Part shown: one piece after another, positions 47,116-58,180 of the stretch | Layout of the letters: each line of letters begins with the position of its first letter | Numbering within the stretch: position 1 is the stretch's first letter | From: Cymbidium sinense | Lineage: Eukaryota; Streptophyta; Magnoliopsida; Asparagales; Orchidaceae | Direction: 5' to 3' | Length of the DNA: 64,000 nt | NCBI GenBank assembly: GCA_021442155.1 | Contig: CM038228.1 | Coordinates: 14,797,179-14,861,178, forward strand | Program-made: the position numbers and the translations under genes | Notes under the pieces: generated by a model | The model's input: only the letters and a program-made list of their open reading frames with translations | The model's database searches: none | What the model was told of the DNA's origin: nothing

Positions 47116-50100
47116 ATGGTTGGATGGTAGATGCTCTAAGGCTTCACATGGTGCATAAGCTAAGATCTTATGACCAATGTTCATCCTAATCCCCATAACA
47201 ATTCATTCTGAAATCCTAATTATATAAATTTTTACATGAAAAGGAAAAAGGAAATCTAGCTAACACCTACAAAATAAAGGTTAGTTAAATCACACCAAAT
47301 AAATCCCAAGCATGTATATTGGACTCATCACCCCACACATGGATGACTAAGTCCACCTAGTCTATGGATTATGCAAAGGGGTATAAGCACCTGTAAGCAA
47401 GAAGCATTTATATTTTTATTTATGATAGTGCCCCTTAAGCACAATCCCCTACAGAAAAGAATAGTTAGACTAAGCACATCCTACCATTCATTCTACGAGC
47501 ATACACCCTAACATTCAGTCTAAAATATTCACAAAATAAAACATAACATCAAACCATGAACTGACCTAACCTAAAGCTGTAAGTGGTGACTTAGGCTAAT
47601 GTGTGTGCTTTAAAGGTTTGTGTGCTTAGCTTAGGACTTTAGGTTCAAATTTTCTAAGTGTGAATGACATGTTCAACTTAGAGGAGGGTTTCATTTAAGT
47701 TGTTTAAGTGTTTTGGTTATTTTTATTTTATGTTTTAATTTTGTTTGAGTGAAACCTACAATTAATTACAAAGTTATAAAGAGAGGGAAAGAGAAGGGAA
47801 CTTCTCTTTCCTTCCCTAATCCTTAAGTAATTTCTAAGATAAGTTCACATTTTAATTTCTTTTAGCTGAATGTTTTGATTACATCTTTTAATCAATCTTA
47901 AGTTTAGATAAACTCTAAACAAACCTATTAAAAAAGAAAGACATTTTAAGATTAAATAAAATAAATCAAAATTCACATAACACACATTACTTCAATTCTT
48001 TCCCAACATATATAACATGCATATGGATGGACCCTAAGCATATCTAGACATGCAAATGAAAGTAGTTAACACACTTTATGATGAATGCTAAGTAATCCAT
48101 TTAAGAAAATTTATAAGTTGAATATGCATGATTTTTCTTAAGTAGAAAAAGTTTTTCTTATCCAAAATTTCACATACATACATGAAAGTAAGAAAGGCAT
48201 AAGTCAGTATTGAGCCATTGTTAACCAGAGGTGTAAGGTATAAGACCTACTTAAGGCTACTTAAAGCCTTGCAACCTCGAGGTTGTCCAAACTAATATAC
48301 CACTTTCCTTAAGTACAAACATATATATATAAAAGACATAAAATGGAAAAGGAATATGCAAAAGTTGCTTAATGGATTCATTTTTTTTTTGTTTATGTAA
48401 TTTATGCATGCAAGTATAGGCAACCCTTCTTAGATGAGAGCATAGGGATGAATAGGGTTTAGAATTAAGTAAGTGTGGGTTCTTTTAAAATGAACCCTAC
48501 ATCTTACTAAATCGTATTCAAAACTATGCTAACATGAGGAAGAAAGAGAACCTATGCTAAACATGCTTTTATAATCCATCTATCACATGCAAGCTTATAA
48601 TTAAGATATGGATAACACACATTCATATTTGATATTTTACTTATAAGTTTTTAAAATAATTTGGATTTAGTAGTGATAAGAGCCACTCATATTTTACTTT
48701 AGCCAACACCTGCACATTTGACATAAAGTAAACAATTTTCATTTGAAAATTTGAAACATGAAATTATGAATGCATGAATCACATGACATACAACTTAACA
48801 TGTTGGGAATGATCTAAAGCAATGAAAGCATGTAAAAAAACAAACTTTACTTAAATCATAAAAACATTCTTAAAGAATAAGAAAATTTAGAATAAATCAA
48901 AGTGAATTTCAAAATGATTTTTGTTTATTTTGAAGTTTGATTTAATTTTGAAAAGGTGAGATGAGTTTGCTATTTCTAACCCATTCCCACATTTGTTTTG
49001 TATTTTTTAAATTTTTAGAAAATTAAATCCATTTTTAAGCATTGATTAGGTTAAGGTATAAATTAAGTGGCTTAATTTACCCTTACCTACACCACCTTAG
49101 AAAAATTAACTAAATAATTATGAGTAATGAGATGACATAAAACCCACAAGGTATTTAAATTTATAATGCACCTAAGAATGAAAAGGCCTAATACAATTTC
49201 GCTCACAATTTAAAGTTAATTAAGCTATGGGGTTTAGCTTAAGTACTTTTAAAACACCCTTTCATACTTATGAAAAGGGTTTTAACTTCCTTAATTAGAC
49301 TTAGTCTATTAAACACCTAAGCATCTATCCAAGGTAGATTAATTAAGTTCTAGAACTTTTAGAATTTTTAAAAATTATTTAAAGGGGTGATTAATGAGTT
49401 AACCCTTAATTAAGAAGGTATTAAGGAGAGAAAAGGGAGTTTAGGGAATAGCTTAGGGGAAATGCCCCAAAATTATTCCATAAAACTCCTACTCACTGGA
49501 CCTGACCTTAATCAAACTTAACCATCAAGTAAATCCACTAATTACACCTTAATTATCCTTAATTATATAAATGGGGTAATTAGGGAATGAGCTAGCAATT
49601 TTCTTAATTAAGCCCTCAATAAATCTCTAGAAAATTAGGGGAGCAAGAGGTCATTCCCTAAAATGAACCCTAGAAATTTGAGATTAATTGATGACCTAAT
49701 TCGAGAATAATTAGCTAATTAAAATTCATAAAGAAACCCAAATTCAGAGAAAAGGGTAATTCAAAATCCATTAAAACCATTTTTAAAATATTATAGATGA
49801 AATTATCTACCCATGAAATTTTTCCTTTTATTTTTTTTTATTTTTTCTGAAGAGTAATGAATTCTAGAAGATCTTGGGATTAATTAGGTAAATAATGTAT
49901 CCCTGATTAATCTCAGCTCATGGCATGACGCGTGGAGGTGGCGGTCAGCGTGCTTTACACGTCGCACCGTGAGCCACCCACTTAAACATCATATCGAGAA
50001 GGCAGTTGGCGGCGCACACACTTATATCCTTGGCCGCCCGATAAAAGATTGAATGGCTAAGGATTCACCCGTGGTTTAAAATAGATGAAGGATTTTTAAA

Positions 50101-51239
50101 ATGTGCCAAATACTTTCAGCTGTCCATCTAAAATGTGCAGATGGACAACTGAGATGAGCCAAGTTCTTTCATGAGGATTAATGGAGACCGTCCATGATCC
50201 AAGAGGAGATCCGAGCCTGATCTAGCATGGAATCATACAAGACTAAACCCACACCATCTAGGCATCATTACCAACCTATCCAATGATTGATTTCTCATGA
50301 AATGAAAATTCCTTTCAAGAAGGACAAACACCTATCAAGCTAAGTGGCTAGAAAATTACATACCTCATCGGCGCTCGAGCTTGATGAGGTAGCTTCTTCT
50401 AGTGGAGACTAAGCCCTATTGAAAGTTTCAATCCTTGGGCTTGAGTGGATCTTCCGATGGACCAACACCACTTGAACTCCCTTACGGCTTTGATCCAATT
50501 AAGGCTCTCCTTGTTGTGGGAACTCAAATGGATGATTGGGCAAGTTTGACTTGGTCCTTAAATGAAGAGTGTAGAAGGAATTTGGATGGGATCAAGTGTA
50601 GAAGAAGTTTTCTAATCACTACCTCCCCTATTTTTGCATAGTGTAAAATCAAGAATGAAGAATTCTAATCCTCTCTCAAGACCTTGTGAATGCTCTCTGA
50701 TGATTGCTAAAGGTTCCTAGGCTCCAATCAAGTGTGAGTGAAGTCAATTTTTATTGAATTAGGGGGAGTATATCTCCCCCTATGGTAATTGGATGGCCGA
50801 GCATAAGCTTATCATTTTGATCTAATTGACCAGATTAGGGAGGTTGTTTAGGTTGTTCTGAGTGTGCACATGGTCGGTTTGATCCCTTTAGTGGAATGCC
50901 AACTTCCCATTTGCTGAAATTGAGCTTAGGAGGGAATTTGAAAACTCAATTTCAAGCCATAGGGTCGGGTTTGGTCCATGGGTCAAATGGGCTTACCCAA
51001 ACCCATTTGGTTGGTTGTACCACTCATCATTAAGTCCCCTTGAGCTTTTAGGAAAGCCTCAAGTTATTGTAAAGAGGGTATGACCAAAATACCCATGGGC
51101 TAGGCCAAAATTTGTTCTATGGCCTAGGGGCAAAATGGTAATCCATTTGGTAGAGTATGTCTGGTATATTGAGAAAATTGGTTTGGTATATTGAGAAAAT
51201 TGGTTTGACCAAGTTTCATTGGATTTGTAATCCATTTGA

Positions 51240-52060
51240 TAGGGTTTGGCTCATGTTGACCCATTTAGGTCAAAATGGGTCAACTTGGGTCAAGTTGACC
51301 AATTGGTCAAATTGGGTCGAACCAAGGGTTGGGTCAAGTTCATATGACCATTTGAAATGTTTTGCCTTTGGTTTGGTTCAATTTGATATATTTGGTTTTC
51401 ATATGACTTTTTAGGTCAAATGGGTCAAGTTGACCTATTTGACCCATTTGACCTTTTGAGGTAGGTCAAGGGTATTAGTTAGGTTAGTCATATGGAGTGG
51501 ATTTGTATCTTTGTTTCCAATCAATTTGGGTTAAGTTCAATTTGGCTCAATATGACCCCTTTAGTCATGTTGTCTAAGGTCAAAGCTAGGTTGGGTCTAG
51601 TTGAATTGAGGCTTTGGTCAAGTTCCACAAGTGATTTGGAATGGACTTGACCCATTGGTTTCAATCAATTTGGCTTAGATCAAGTTTTGACACATTTTGA
51701 CCCTTTAGTCAAAATGGGTCAACTTGGGCCAATTAGGTTAGGCTCAAATGTTGGCTTGGTCAAGTTCAAACATAGGTCATGAGTGAACTTAGATCAATGA
51801 TTTCAATCAATTTGGCCTATGGTGGAATTAGGCTATGTAAAGTTTTATTTTAGGTTAAGTGTTGACTTGGTCAACCCTTAGGTTTGACTTAATTTGACCC
51901 AATTTGATTGATTGATCATCCCATGATGATTGTTGATCATGATGAAAGGGATATATGAGTTTCGTTCAATCCAATTTGGTTAGGATCAAAAGTTTGCTCA
52001 TAAGGGTACTTTAGGTCACTTTGGGTCAAGTGAGCCTAAGTGGGTCAAATGGCTTGGTCA
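51240..52060 (-). promoter_or_regulatory. W-box word array in LTR I
   Basis: The densest example: I count at least 24 TTGACC/GGTCAA cores in about 0.8 kb, with a tight cluster at 51,410-51,475. Confidence 0.7.
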
Positions 52061-52389
52061 AAGCTTGATTTGAAGTTGATTGATCTTGTATATGGACTTA
52101 TGATTGAAATATAAATCCATTTACAAGTGGTTTGAAGTCAAATGGATTTTGATCTATTTGAAAATTTCATATTCAAAGGAAGAATATGAAGGACTATTGG
52201 GTTTGATTTTTGAATTGGGTTTTGATTGAATGATTGAAGTTTGGATTTATATATGAGCTCATGAGTATAGGGTTGATTGAACCATGAGAGAAAATCAAGA
52301 GTTTGGCTTGATTTGGCTAAGTTCAAGATTTTGGCTTAAAAGGCTTAGATTTAATTTTGAGTGGATTTGAGTTTGATTTTTTTGAAATT

Positions 52390-53010
52390 GGTTTTGATTG
52401 CTTGAATTTATATTTCATTTATATATGTGAATATAAATGAGAATATAAATTGATCAAGAAAATTTCTAAATTTGAGTAGGTTTAGATCATGATTTAGATT
52501 AAATCCATTAAAGGGAATTTAAATGATTTAAATAAATTTTTAATTTAAAATTTAATTTTTTGGATTGGATTTGATTGATTTATATTTATATTTCATTTAT
52601 ATATGAGAACATAAATGAGAATACAAAAAAGTTTTGAGAAAATCACATGAATTTGAATAGGTTTGATCAAAGTTTAGGTTAAATCCATTAATGAAAAATT
52701 AAGGGATTTAAGGGAATTTCAAGGATTTTAAAATTGGAATTTAATTTTTGCCTTTGATTGGATTGAGTTATATTTATATTTCGTTTATATATGAGAATAT
52801 AAATGAGAATATAAATAAGTTTTGAGAGAATCTCATGAGTTTGAATATGTTTGATCAAGGTTTTGAGTTGATCTTGGCTAAGACCTTTAATGGAAAATTA
52901 AAGGGACTTAAGAAACTTTTTCATGAATTGATTTGGAATTTTGAACTTGATTTGATAGGTTTGAATATATATTTCATTTATATATGTGAATATAAATGAG
53001 AATATAAATG
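52390..53010 (-). repeat. Four tandem foldback modules (about 190 bp) in LTR I
   Basis: Modules start near 52,400, 52,580, 52,770 and 52,965, each with CATTTATAT, a short loop and an ATAAATGAGAATATAAAT stretch. LTR A has two such modules. Confidence 0.75.
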
Positions 53011-53440
53011 GATTATGAGAAAAAAAAACAAAGATTTGAATACGTTTGAATAATGATTTTAGCTAAATTCTTAAGAAAGGGTTAAGGATTTAGCAAATTT
53101 GAACTTAGGAATTTTTGATAGATTTTGATCATGGGTTTCAATCATAGATTTTAATCATGGAATTCATTTTAGTTTGAGAAAATCAAATAGAATTTATTTG
53201 GAGTTTGACTTGAAAGAAGGAAAGTGAGGAAAGGATTAAGCTAAAGTATAAAAAATTCTCCTAACACCCCTAAGGCATGACCTATTCCTATGGCTAACTC
53301 TTCTAAGTCTTTTAGGGCTAAGTTGGAGTGTCCACCTAATCACTAGATGCATCTTAAGACTAAGGAACTTTTAAAGTCTAAGAGAAGTCCTATGCCTAAG
53401 ATGGAGGGGTTGAGAGCTCATTCTAAAAATGAGGTGAACA

Positions 53441-56280
53441 AAGGGCGCCCAATAGGTGTGGTGTGACTGATCAGGAACACCGCACGTATTGGTGTTGACC
53501 GAAATGATCAGCAACACCGAAAGATTACAAGCACTAATAGAAAAAATCTATCCTTAACCCAAGGAAAAGAAAGAATCCAGAGCTTAGTGCAATGTGGCTC
53601 TACTTATGTCCAAGACATAAGAGAGATGGAAGAAATTCACTAAGGGATAGAGTGTGAACCCTCCACTAGGAAAGTAGGTTCAAGTCATCCACAAGCGGAT
53701 GAGAGATTTGATTTGAATTGAATCTCACTAAAGAGAGATCTCCACTAGGGGAGAGGGTTGAATTTGTTTTAATTTTTTTTATGTTTGAATTTTTAGGATG
53801 AACCCTATCAATTTGCAATGGGTTGTACTGCATAAGAGCCATCGAGGCTAATACATAATTCAGATTTACTAATCCGAAGGGGTAATCTACTAAGCACATA
53901 GGGATGCCTCTTAGTATACAACAACTGTACTAGGAAGAAAGCATAGCAGACTTACATCCTCCAAGTAAGGACCAGTTGCTGGGGTAATCTATTGGCAAGG
54001 CAATAGATTGAATCCAACCTAAGGCTAACTATTGAATGAATGCCACTGGGGGACTTAGATCAACTCGAAGATAGATAAGATTGATTTCATTTTTAGTTTT
54101 GTTTATTTTGATTATGATGGATGCCATAAGTTTGTAATGAACCGCACTAAGTAGGGGCCATACAAGCTTGATTTAACTCAAATTTACCAATCCAAAGGGA
54201 CTAATCTACCAACCACAAGGTAGGACTATCCAACCAAGGAGAAATTCCTTTTGGCATAATGGTCTAGTCATAAGAAGAAAGCACGGGGACTCATATCATC
54301 TAAAAACACGGAACTATTGGGGTGATCAGTTGCTTTGGGGAACAAATCAAACCCGACCTAGGTCTGACTATTGAGTGAATGCCACTAGGGGACTCAAATT
54401 AGCTCAAGAATAGTCAAGATAGATTTCATTTTTTTTAGTTTATTTGTTGGATTTTGTTGGTTTATGATGGATCAGACTAAGAAGGAGCTTATAGAAGCTT
54501 AGACCTATCTAAATTTATTGAACCAAAAGGAGTAACTTCTCGACCGATGGGAGAGCTATCCAACCAAAGGTGTGCCTTTTGGTTTACAATGATCAATTGA
54601 AGGGAAGAAAGCTCAGGGACTCACATCTTCCACTAGAAAAGACCACTGGGGTGATCAGATGATTTGGGCAACAAATCAAACCCGACCTAGGGCTGCTCAT
54701 CAATTTGTGATAATCATGTAAGAAATAATGTGTCATAGTCTTGCATCTTTCAAAGCAAAATGATTATGGGGCCACCTGTTTGTGGCAAAATAGATTGAAC
54801 TTGACCTAAGGGCGATTATTGAGTGAGGACCAACACAGAGATTTATCTCAACTCAGGTAGTCAGGAAATTCCTATAGGGAGTTCTGCTGTCACTTCCCTA
54901 AAGATAGGATGTCTGCTGGGATAAGGGGCCCTTTGGGGCTTGAATCCTAATCCATTAGCGAATTAATTTTGTTTAGTTATTTGTTTTATCATGGACTATG
55001 TTAGTTTGTATGGGATCAAACTGAGAAGGAGCTTATATCAGCCTAGATCTATCTCAGATTTACTGAATCAAAGAGAGAATCTCTACATCCGTTGAACAAA
55101 TTTTCCAACCATAAAGGTGGTTACTAGGAAAGGGAACTGACCAATCCAAAAAGTAAACTAGGTAGTGTCTAAATGGGATCATAAAGGACTTGATCCAAAT
55201 AGAGTGCCCACAAGGGATGGGACCAGTAAGTGCTTAATCCAACACCCTCGAGAAAATGACATAGCTAGTCATATATTCAATAGAGATTCAATGTCCAACT
55301 AAAGGAGAAAGTGTGGGGACTTATATCTGCTAAGAGTGGTGTACTCACTGGGTGAGTCACTATCAGTATAACTAATATCAACCAACCTAAGGTCTAATGA
55401 TCGCCTAGAAGAAAGCTCGGGGACTCACATCCTCATAAGAAGACTGGATAGTCTATCTTCGACTGACAGGTGCTATCCAACCTAGGGTGACTACTGAGTG
55501 AATGCCACTAGGGACTTATATCAGCTCAAAAGTAGTCAAGAGGAAAGGAGCCTCTAGGAGACTTATCCTAAACCTAAAATATACTCAACTTAGTTAGAAC
55601 ATGATGGCTAAATCAAGAAGAAAGCACAGGGACTCGCATCTTCTTAAACAAAGTCAACATGAGGTAGCTTACTGGCTAGGCAGTGAAAACTACCATACTA
55701 ACAAGACACTCTTTAGTTTGCAATGATCAAGTTAAGAAGAAAGCTCGGGGAGCACATCTTCCAACCAATGACCACCGGGTGACATATAGGGTAGCATGGA
55801 CTGACAAAAGCAAGCAATGAGTGAGTGCCATAGGGGTCTTGCTCCCACATCAAAATAGTTCGAGATAAAATATTTGTGTTTGTTTTGTGCATGTGCTAAA
55901 AGGAATAGGATGCCTCTAGGAGACTCTTACACCAACCTTAAAACACACTAGGGAATTATGAAATGATGCCACGGACGACAACAAGAATTCTCACTAAGAA
56001 AGGAAGCCTCTTGGGTTCTCTCACACCTAACTTAGTTATGCTAATCAAAATAGGATGCCTCTCAGGTTCCCTTACACCTATTCTAATAGTGTTGGGGGAT
56101 TGTGTTTATGCTGTGAAAGAGGGATAGGATGCCATTATGGGACACTTACACCTACCCTAAACATGTCACGGTGGATTCACAAGACATGCAAACAACACTT
56201 CAAAAAGAAAGGAAGATTTGATGGATGGAATCAGATTTTGTTCTTTTTTATGGATGATTTGTTTTCAAATAAGTTTTTTT
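53441..56280 (-). repeat. 3' untranslated region of element 2 with about 330-bp degenerate tandem repeats
   Basis: This region lies between the integrase stop and the 3' LTR. Units starting near 53,760, 54,095, 54,435 and 54,970 share TTTATTT..TGATGGAT, a block CCAATCCAAAGGG-like, GAAGAAAGCWCGGGGACTC with ACATCTTCC, a GGGGTGATCAG block, and GAATGCCACTAGGGGACT. Between 55,260 and 56,150 the pieces are shuffled and shorter, with extra AGGATGCCTCTAGGAGACT-type units. There is no open frame of note. Repeat-bearing 3' regions are a known trait of Ogre-type elements. Confidence 0.8.
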
Positions 56281-57500
56281 TCATGGGTAATATTTCTTTA
56301 AATAGAGCTCATTAATTGGGAGCATCGGGTGTTCCCCTTTACAATCAATAAGCTGATAAGATCCTCCTTGGTAGGCCTTCTCTATGGCATAGGAGCCTTC
56401 CCAAGTGGGTTCAAACTTGCCTCCCATCTTTTGATGGGCAACAATTGGTCTCCTTAGGACTAACACAAGTTCTCCTACTTAAAAAGACCTAGGGAGAACT
56501 AGCTTATTTTGAGCTTGAAATATTTTGGCCTTGTACAACTTGAGGTTCTAGCACGCCCGTAGGTGAATTTCCTCCAAAACTTTGAGCTCTTCTAATCACA
56601 ATTTTGCATTCTGCTCTATAGTGATCTTGTTACCCATTGCTATCCTTAGTGATAGGAGTTGAACTTCTAAAGGAAGAATGACTTCAGATCCATACACTAA
56701 AGAAATAGGGGTAGACTGAGTTGGAGTTTGGTATGTGGTACGGTAGGCCCACAAGGCTTCAACCAACTGCTCGTTCTACTGTCATTTATTATCACCAAGA
56801 GTATTCTTCAGTATCTGGATGAGAGTTTTGTTAAATGCTTCTACTAAACCATTAACTCTAGGATAGTAGATGGTGGAGTATCTCCAATCTTTATTGTGTC
56901 TTCTAGTGATGTTGTTGATCTTTATGCTTTTGAATGCAGTACCATTATCAGATATAATTCATCGAGGCACCCCGAACCTATATACGATATGGTTCCTAAA
57001 AAATTGAAGCACATGGTGAGTTGTGACCTCTCTGAGTGAGATGGCTTTCGCCCACTTAGAAAAGTAGTCGGTAGCAGCTAAGTTGAATCGATGCCCCTTG
57101 GAAGAAGGAGGATCAATTCGACTTGCAATGTAGGTACCCCAATACTCAAATGGCCATGAAGCCAAAGTAGGGTGTAGAATGTTGGGTAGATGGTGGAGGA
57201 CCACACCGTGAACCTGACACTGATGGCATATCCTAGCTACATCCATGAAATCTAGGATCATAGAAAGTCAGTAGTATCTAAGTCTTTGATCTTCGACTTC
57301 ATCTTCAGACTGGACTGATGTGCTCCATATTGACCTGAATGCCTGCTTATAATGCCATGGGCTTTGTGTTTGTTTAAATAATGTAACCACATCTGGTCAA
57401 AGGACTGGCGGTACAGGGTGCCATCAACAAGAGTGGAGAGTGCTCTCAGTTTCATTTGATGGGCATAGGATTTCTCTTGAGGTAGTTTGCCGGCATTCAA
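56281..57500 (-). pseudogene. Integrase of element 2, degenerate
   Basis: The integrase inserts the element cDNA into the genome. Parts in order: zinc-binding region with RHSGQYGAH (two His) near 57,330-57,360 and ICHQCQ (two Cys) near 57,215-57,235; catalytic core with WPFEYWGTYIAS, PPSSKGHRF, AATDYFSKWAKA (56,959-57,261), then SDNGTAF (about 56,920-56,945) and NGLVEAFNKTL (about 56,825-56,860); C-terminal GPY-like region with KFEPTWEGSYAIEKAY to LYLKKYYP (56,281-56,466). The second Asp (SDN) and the Glu (VEAF) of the DDE triad are present, but the first Asp, usual in WG-x-D, is replaced by Tyr. There are stops after GVPR and where a conserved Trp is expected before the CxxC, a frame change between His and Cys pairs, and further breaks at 56,470-56,820. 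Confidence 0.88.
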
Positions 57501-57740
57501 GTAATCTATGAACAGTTTCCTCTAATCCATCTCCTTGTCAATTTTGGCAACAGAAATCTCCCCTTTAAGAGAAAGTCTCTCAATGAGTTCTGAACCAATA
57601 AGGGATAAGACTTGTCTATTTTGGACCTTTATTGAAATGAACTCATCTTTCGGACATGCCAACTCTTTGGAAAGTTTGCAAGCATATGCTTTCTACTTGG
57701 GAACCTTGTAGATGGTAACTTTAGAAATCTGGGCCAACAG

Positions 57741-58070
57741 CTTCATGGCATACTCGTAGTAATGACGAAGCTTGGGTTTGAGGACCTGGTAGGACTCGAC
57801 AATCTAGTTGATGACCAACTGAGAATCTCCAAAAATTTGATGCTCTTGACGTTGATAGTGATCGATAACTCCAAATTGGTAATCAAAGCCTCATACTCAA
57901 CTTCATTGTTGGTGTAGGGGTTGGAAAGATAGTATGATAATCTCATCACATCGCGGTTTAGAGTTAGAGAACTATTCATATCCTTGCCTTTCCTGGGAGA
58001 ATAGATTGTGGTGCTTCACCTTTAAGAAAAGAAGCAACACCATCAAAACACGTCTCCCATCGATAATTGC
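57741..58070 (-). pseudogene. Second, archaeal-type RNase H (aRNH) of element 2
   Basis: An additional RNase H between the first RNase H and integrase marks the Tat/Ogre group. Visible motifs: RWETCFDG with the first Asp (codon 58,042-58,044), NNEVEYEALI with the Glu (about 57,895-57,925), and GDSQLVIN with the second Asp (codon 57,825-57,827). All three acidic residues are therefore present, but in different frames, with stops between them. The segment to 57,500 (TIYKVPK, AYACKLSKELA, YLNAGKLPQEK) is the linker to the integrase zinc region. Its job would be to degrade the RNA strand during cDNA synthesis; in Tat elements the first RNase H is thought to be the weaker one. Confidence 0.82.
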
Positions 58071-58180
58071 TGACCTCCCCTAAGTTCATGATTTGTGTGG
58101 GTGTACTACTAAGAAGTTCACTAGTGCCTAACCTTTTATAGCACGAAGGGGTACAAATGTGATATCAAACTACAAGAGTA

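Larger units (their letters stand above)
45414..53440 (-). repeat. LTR copy I: complete 8.0 kb 3' LTR of element 2
   Basis: The minus strand begins TGTTCACCTCAT and ends TTTTTTCACCACA; 8,027 bp. Landmarks match LTR A in order: U5 hairpins (45,727-45,960), TATA (46,977-46,982), the CCCCTTAAGCACAATC block (47,431), the AAGCCTTGCAACCTC block (48,266), the CCTAATACAATT block (49,186), CpG-richer block (49,915-50,230) with foldback GTCCATCT / AGATGGAC (50,122-50,146), W-box array (51,240-52,060), four foldback modules (52,390-53,010). The purine-rich tract expected just upstream of a 3' LTR is not obvious; the minus strand there reads TTGGGCGCCCTT. Open frames inside are accidental. Confidence 0.88.

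Noticed and set aside
45414..53440. LTR I as a plus-oriented 5' LTR, with 53,441 on as its PBS (GGGCGCCC)
   Set aside because: The TATA box, U5 hairpins, PBS next to LTR A and the minus-strand pol beside LTR I all require minus orientation; the sequence after 53,440 does not start with TGG.
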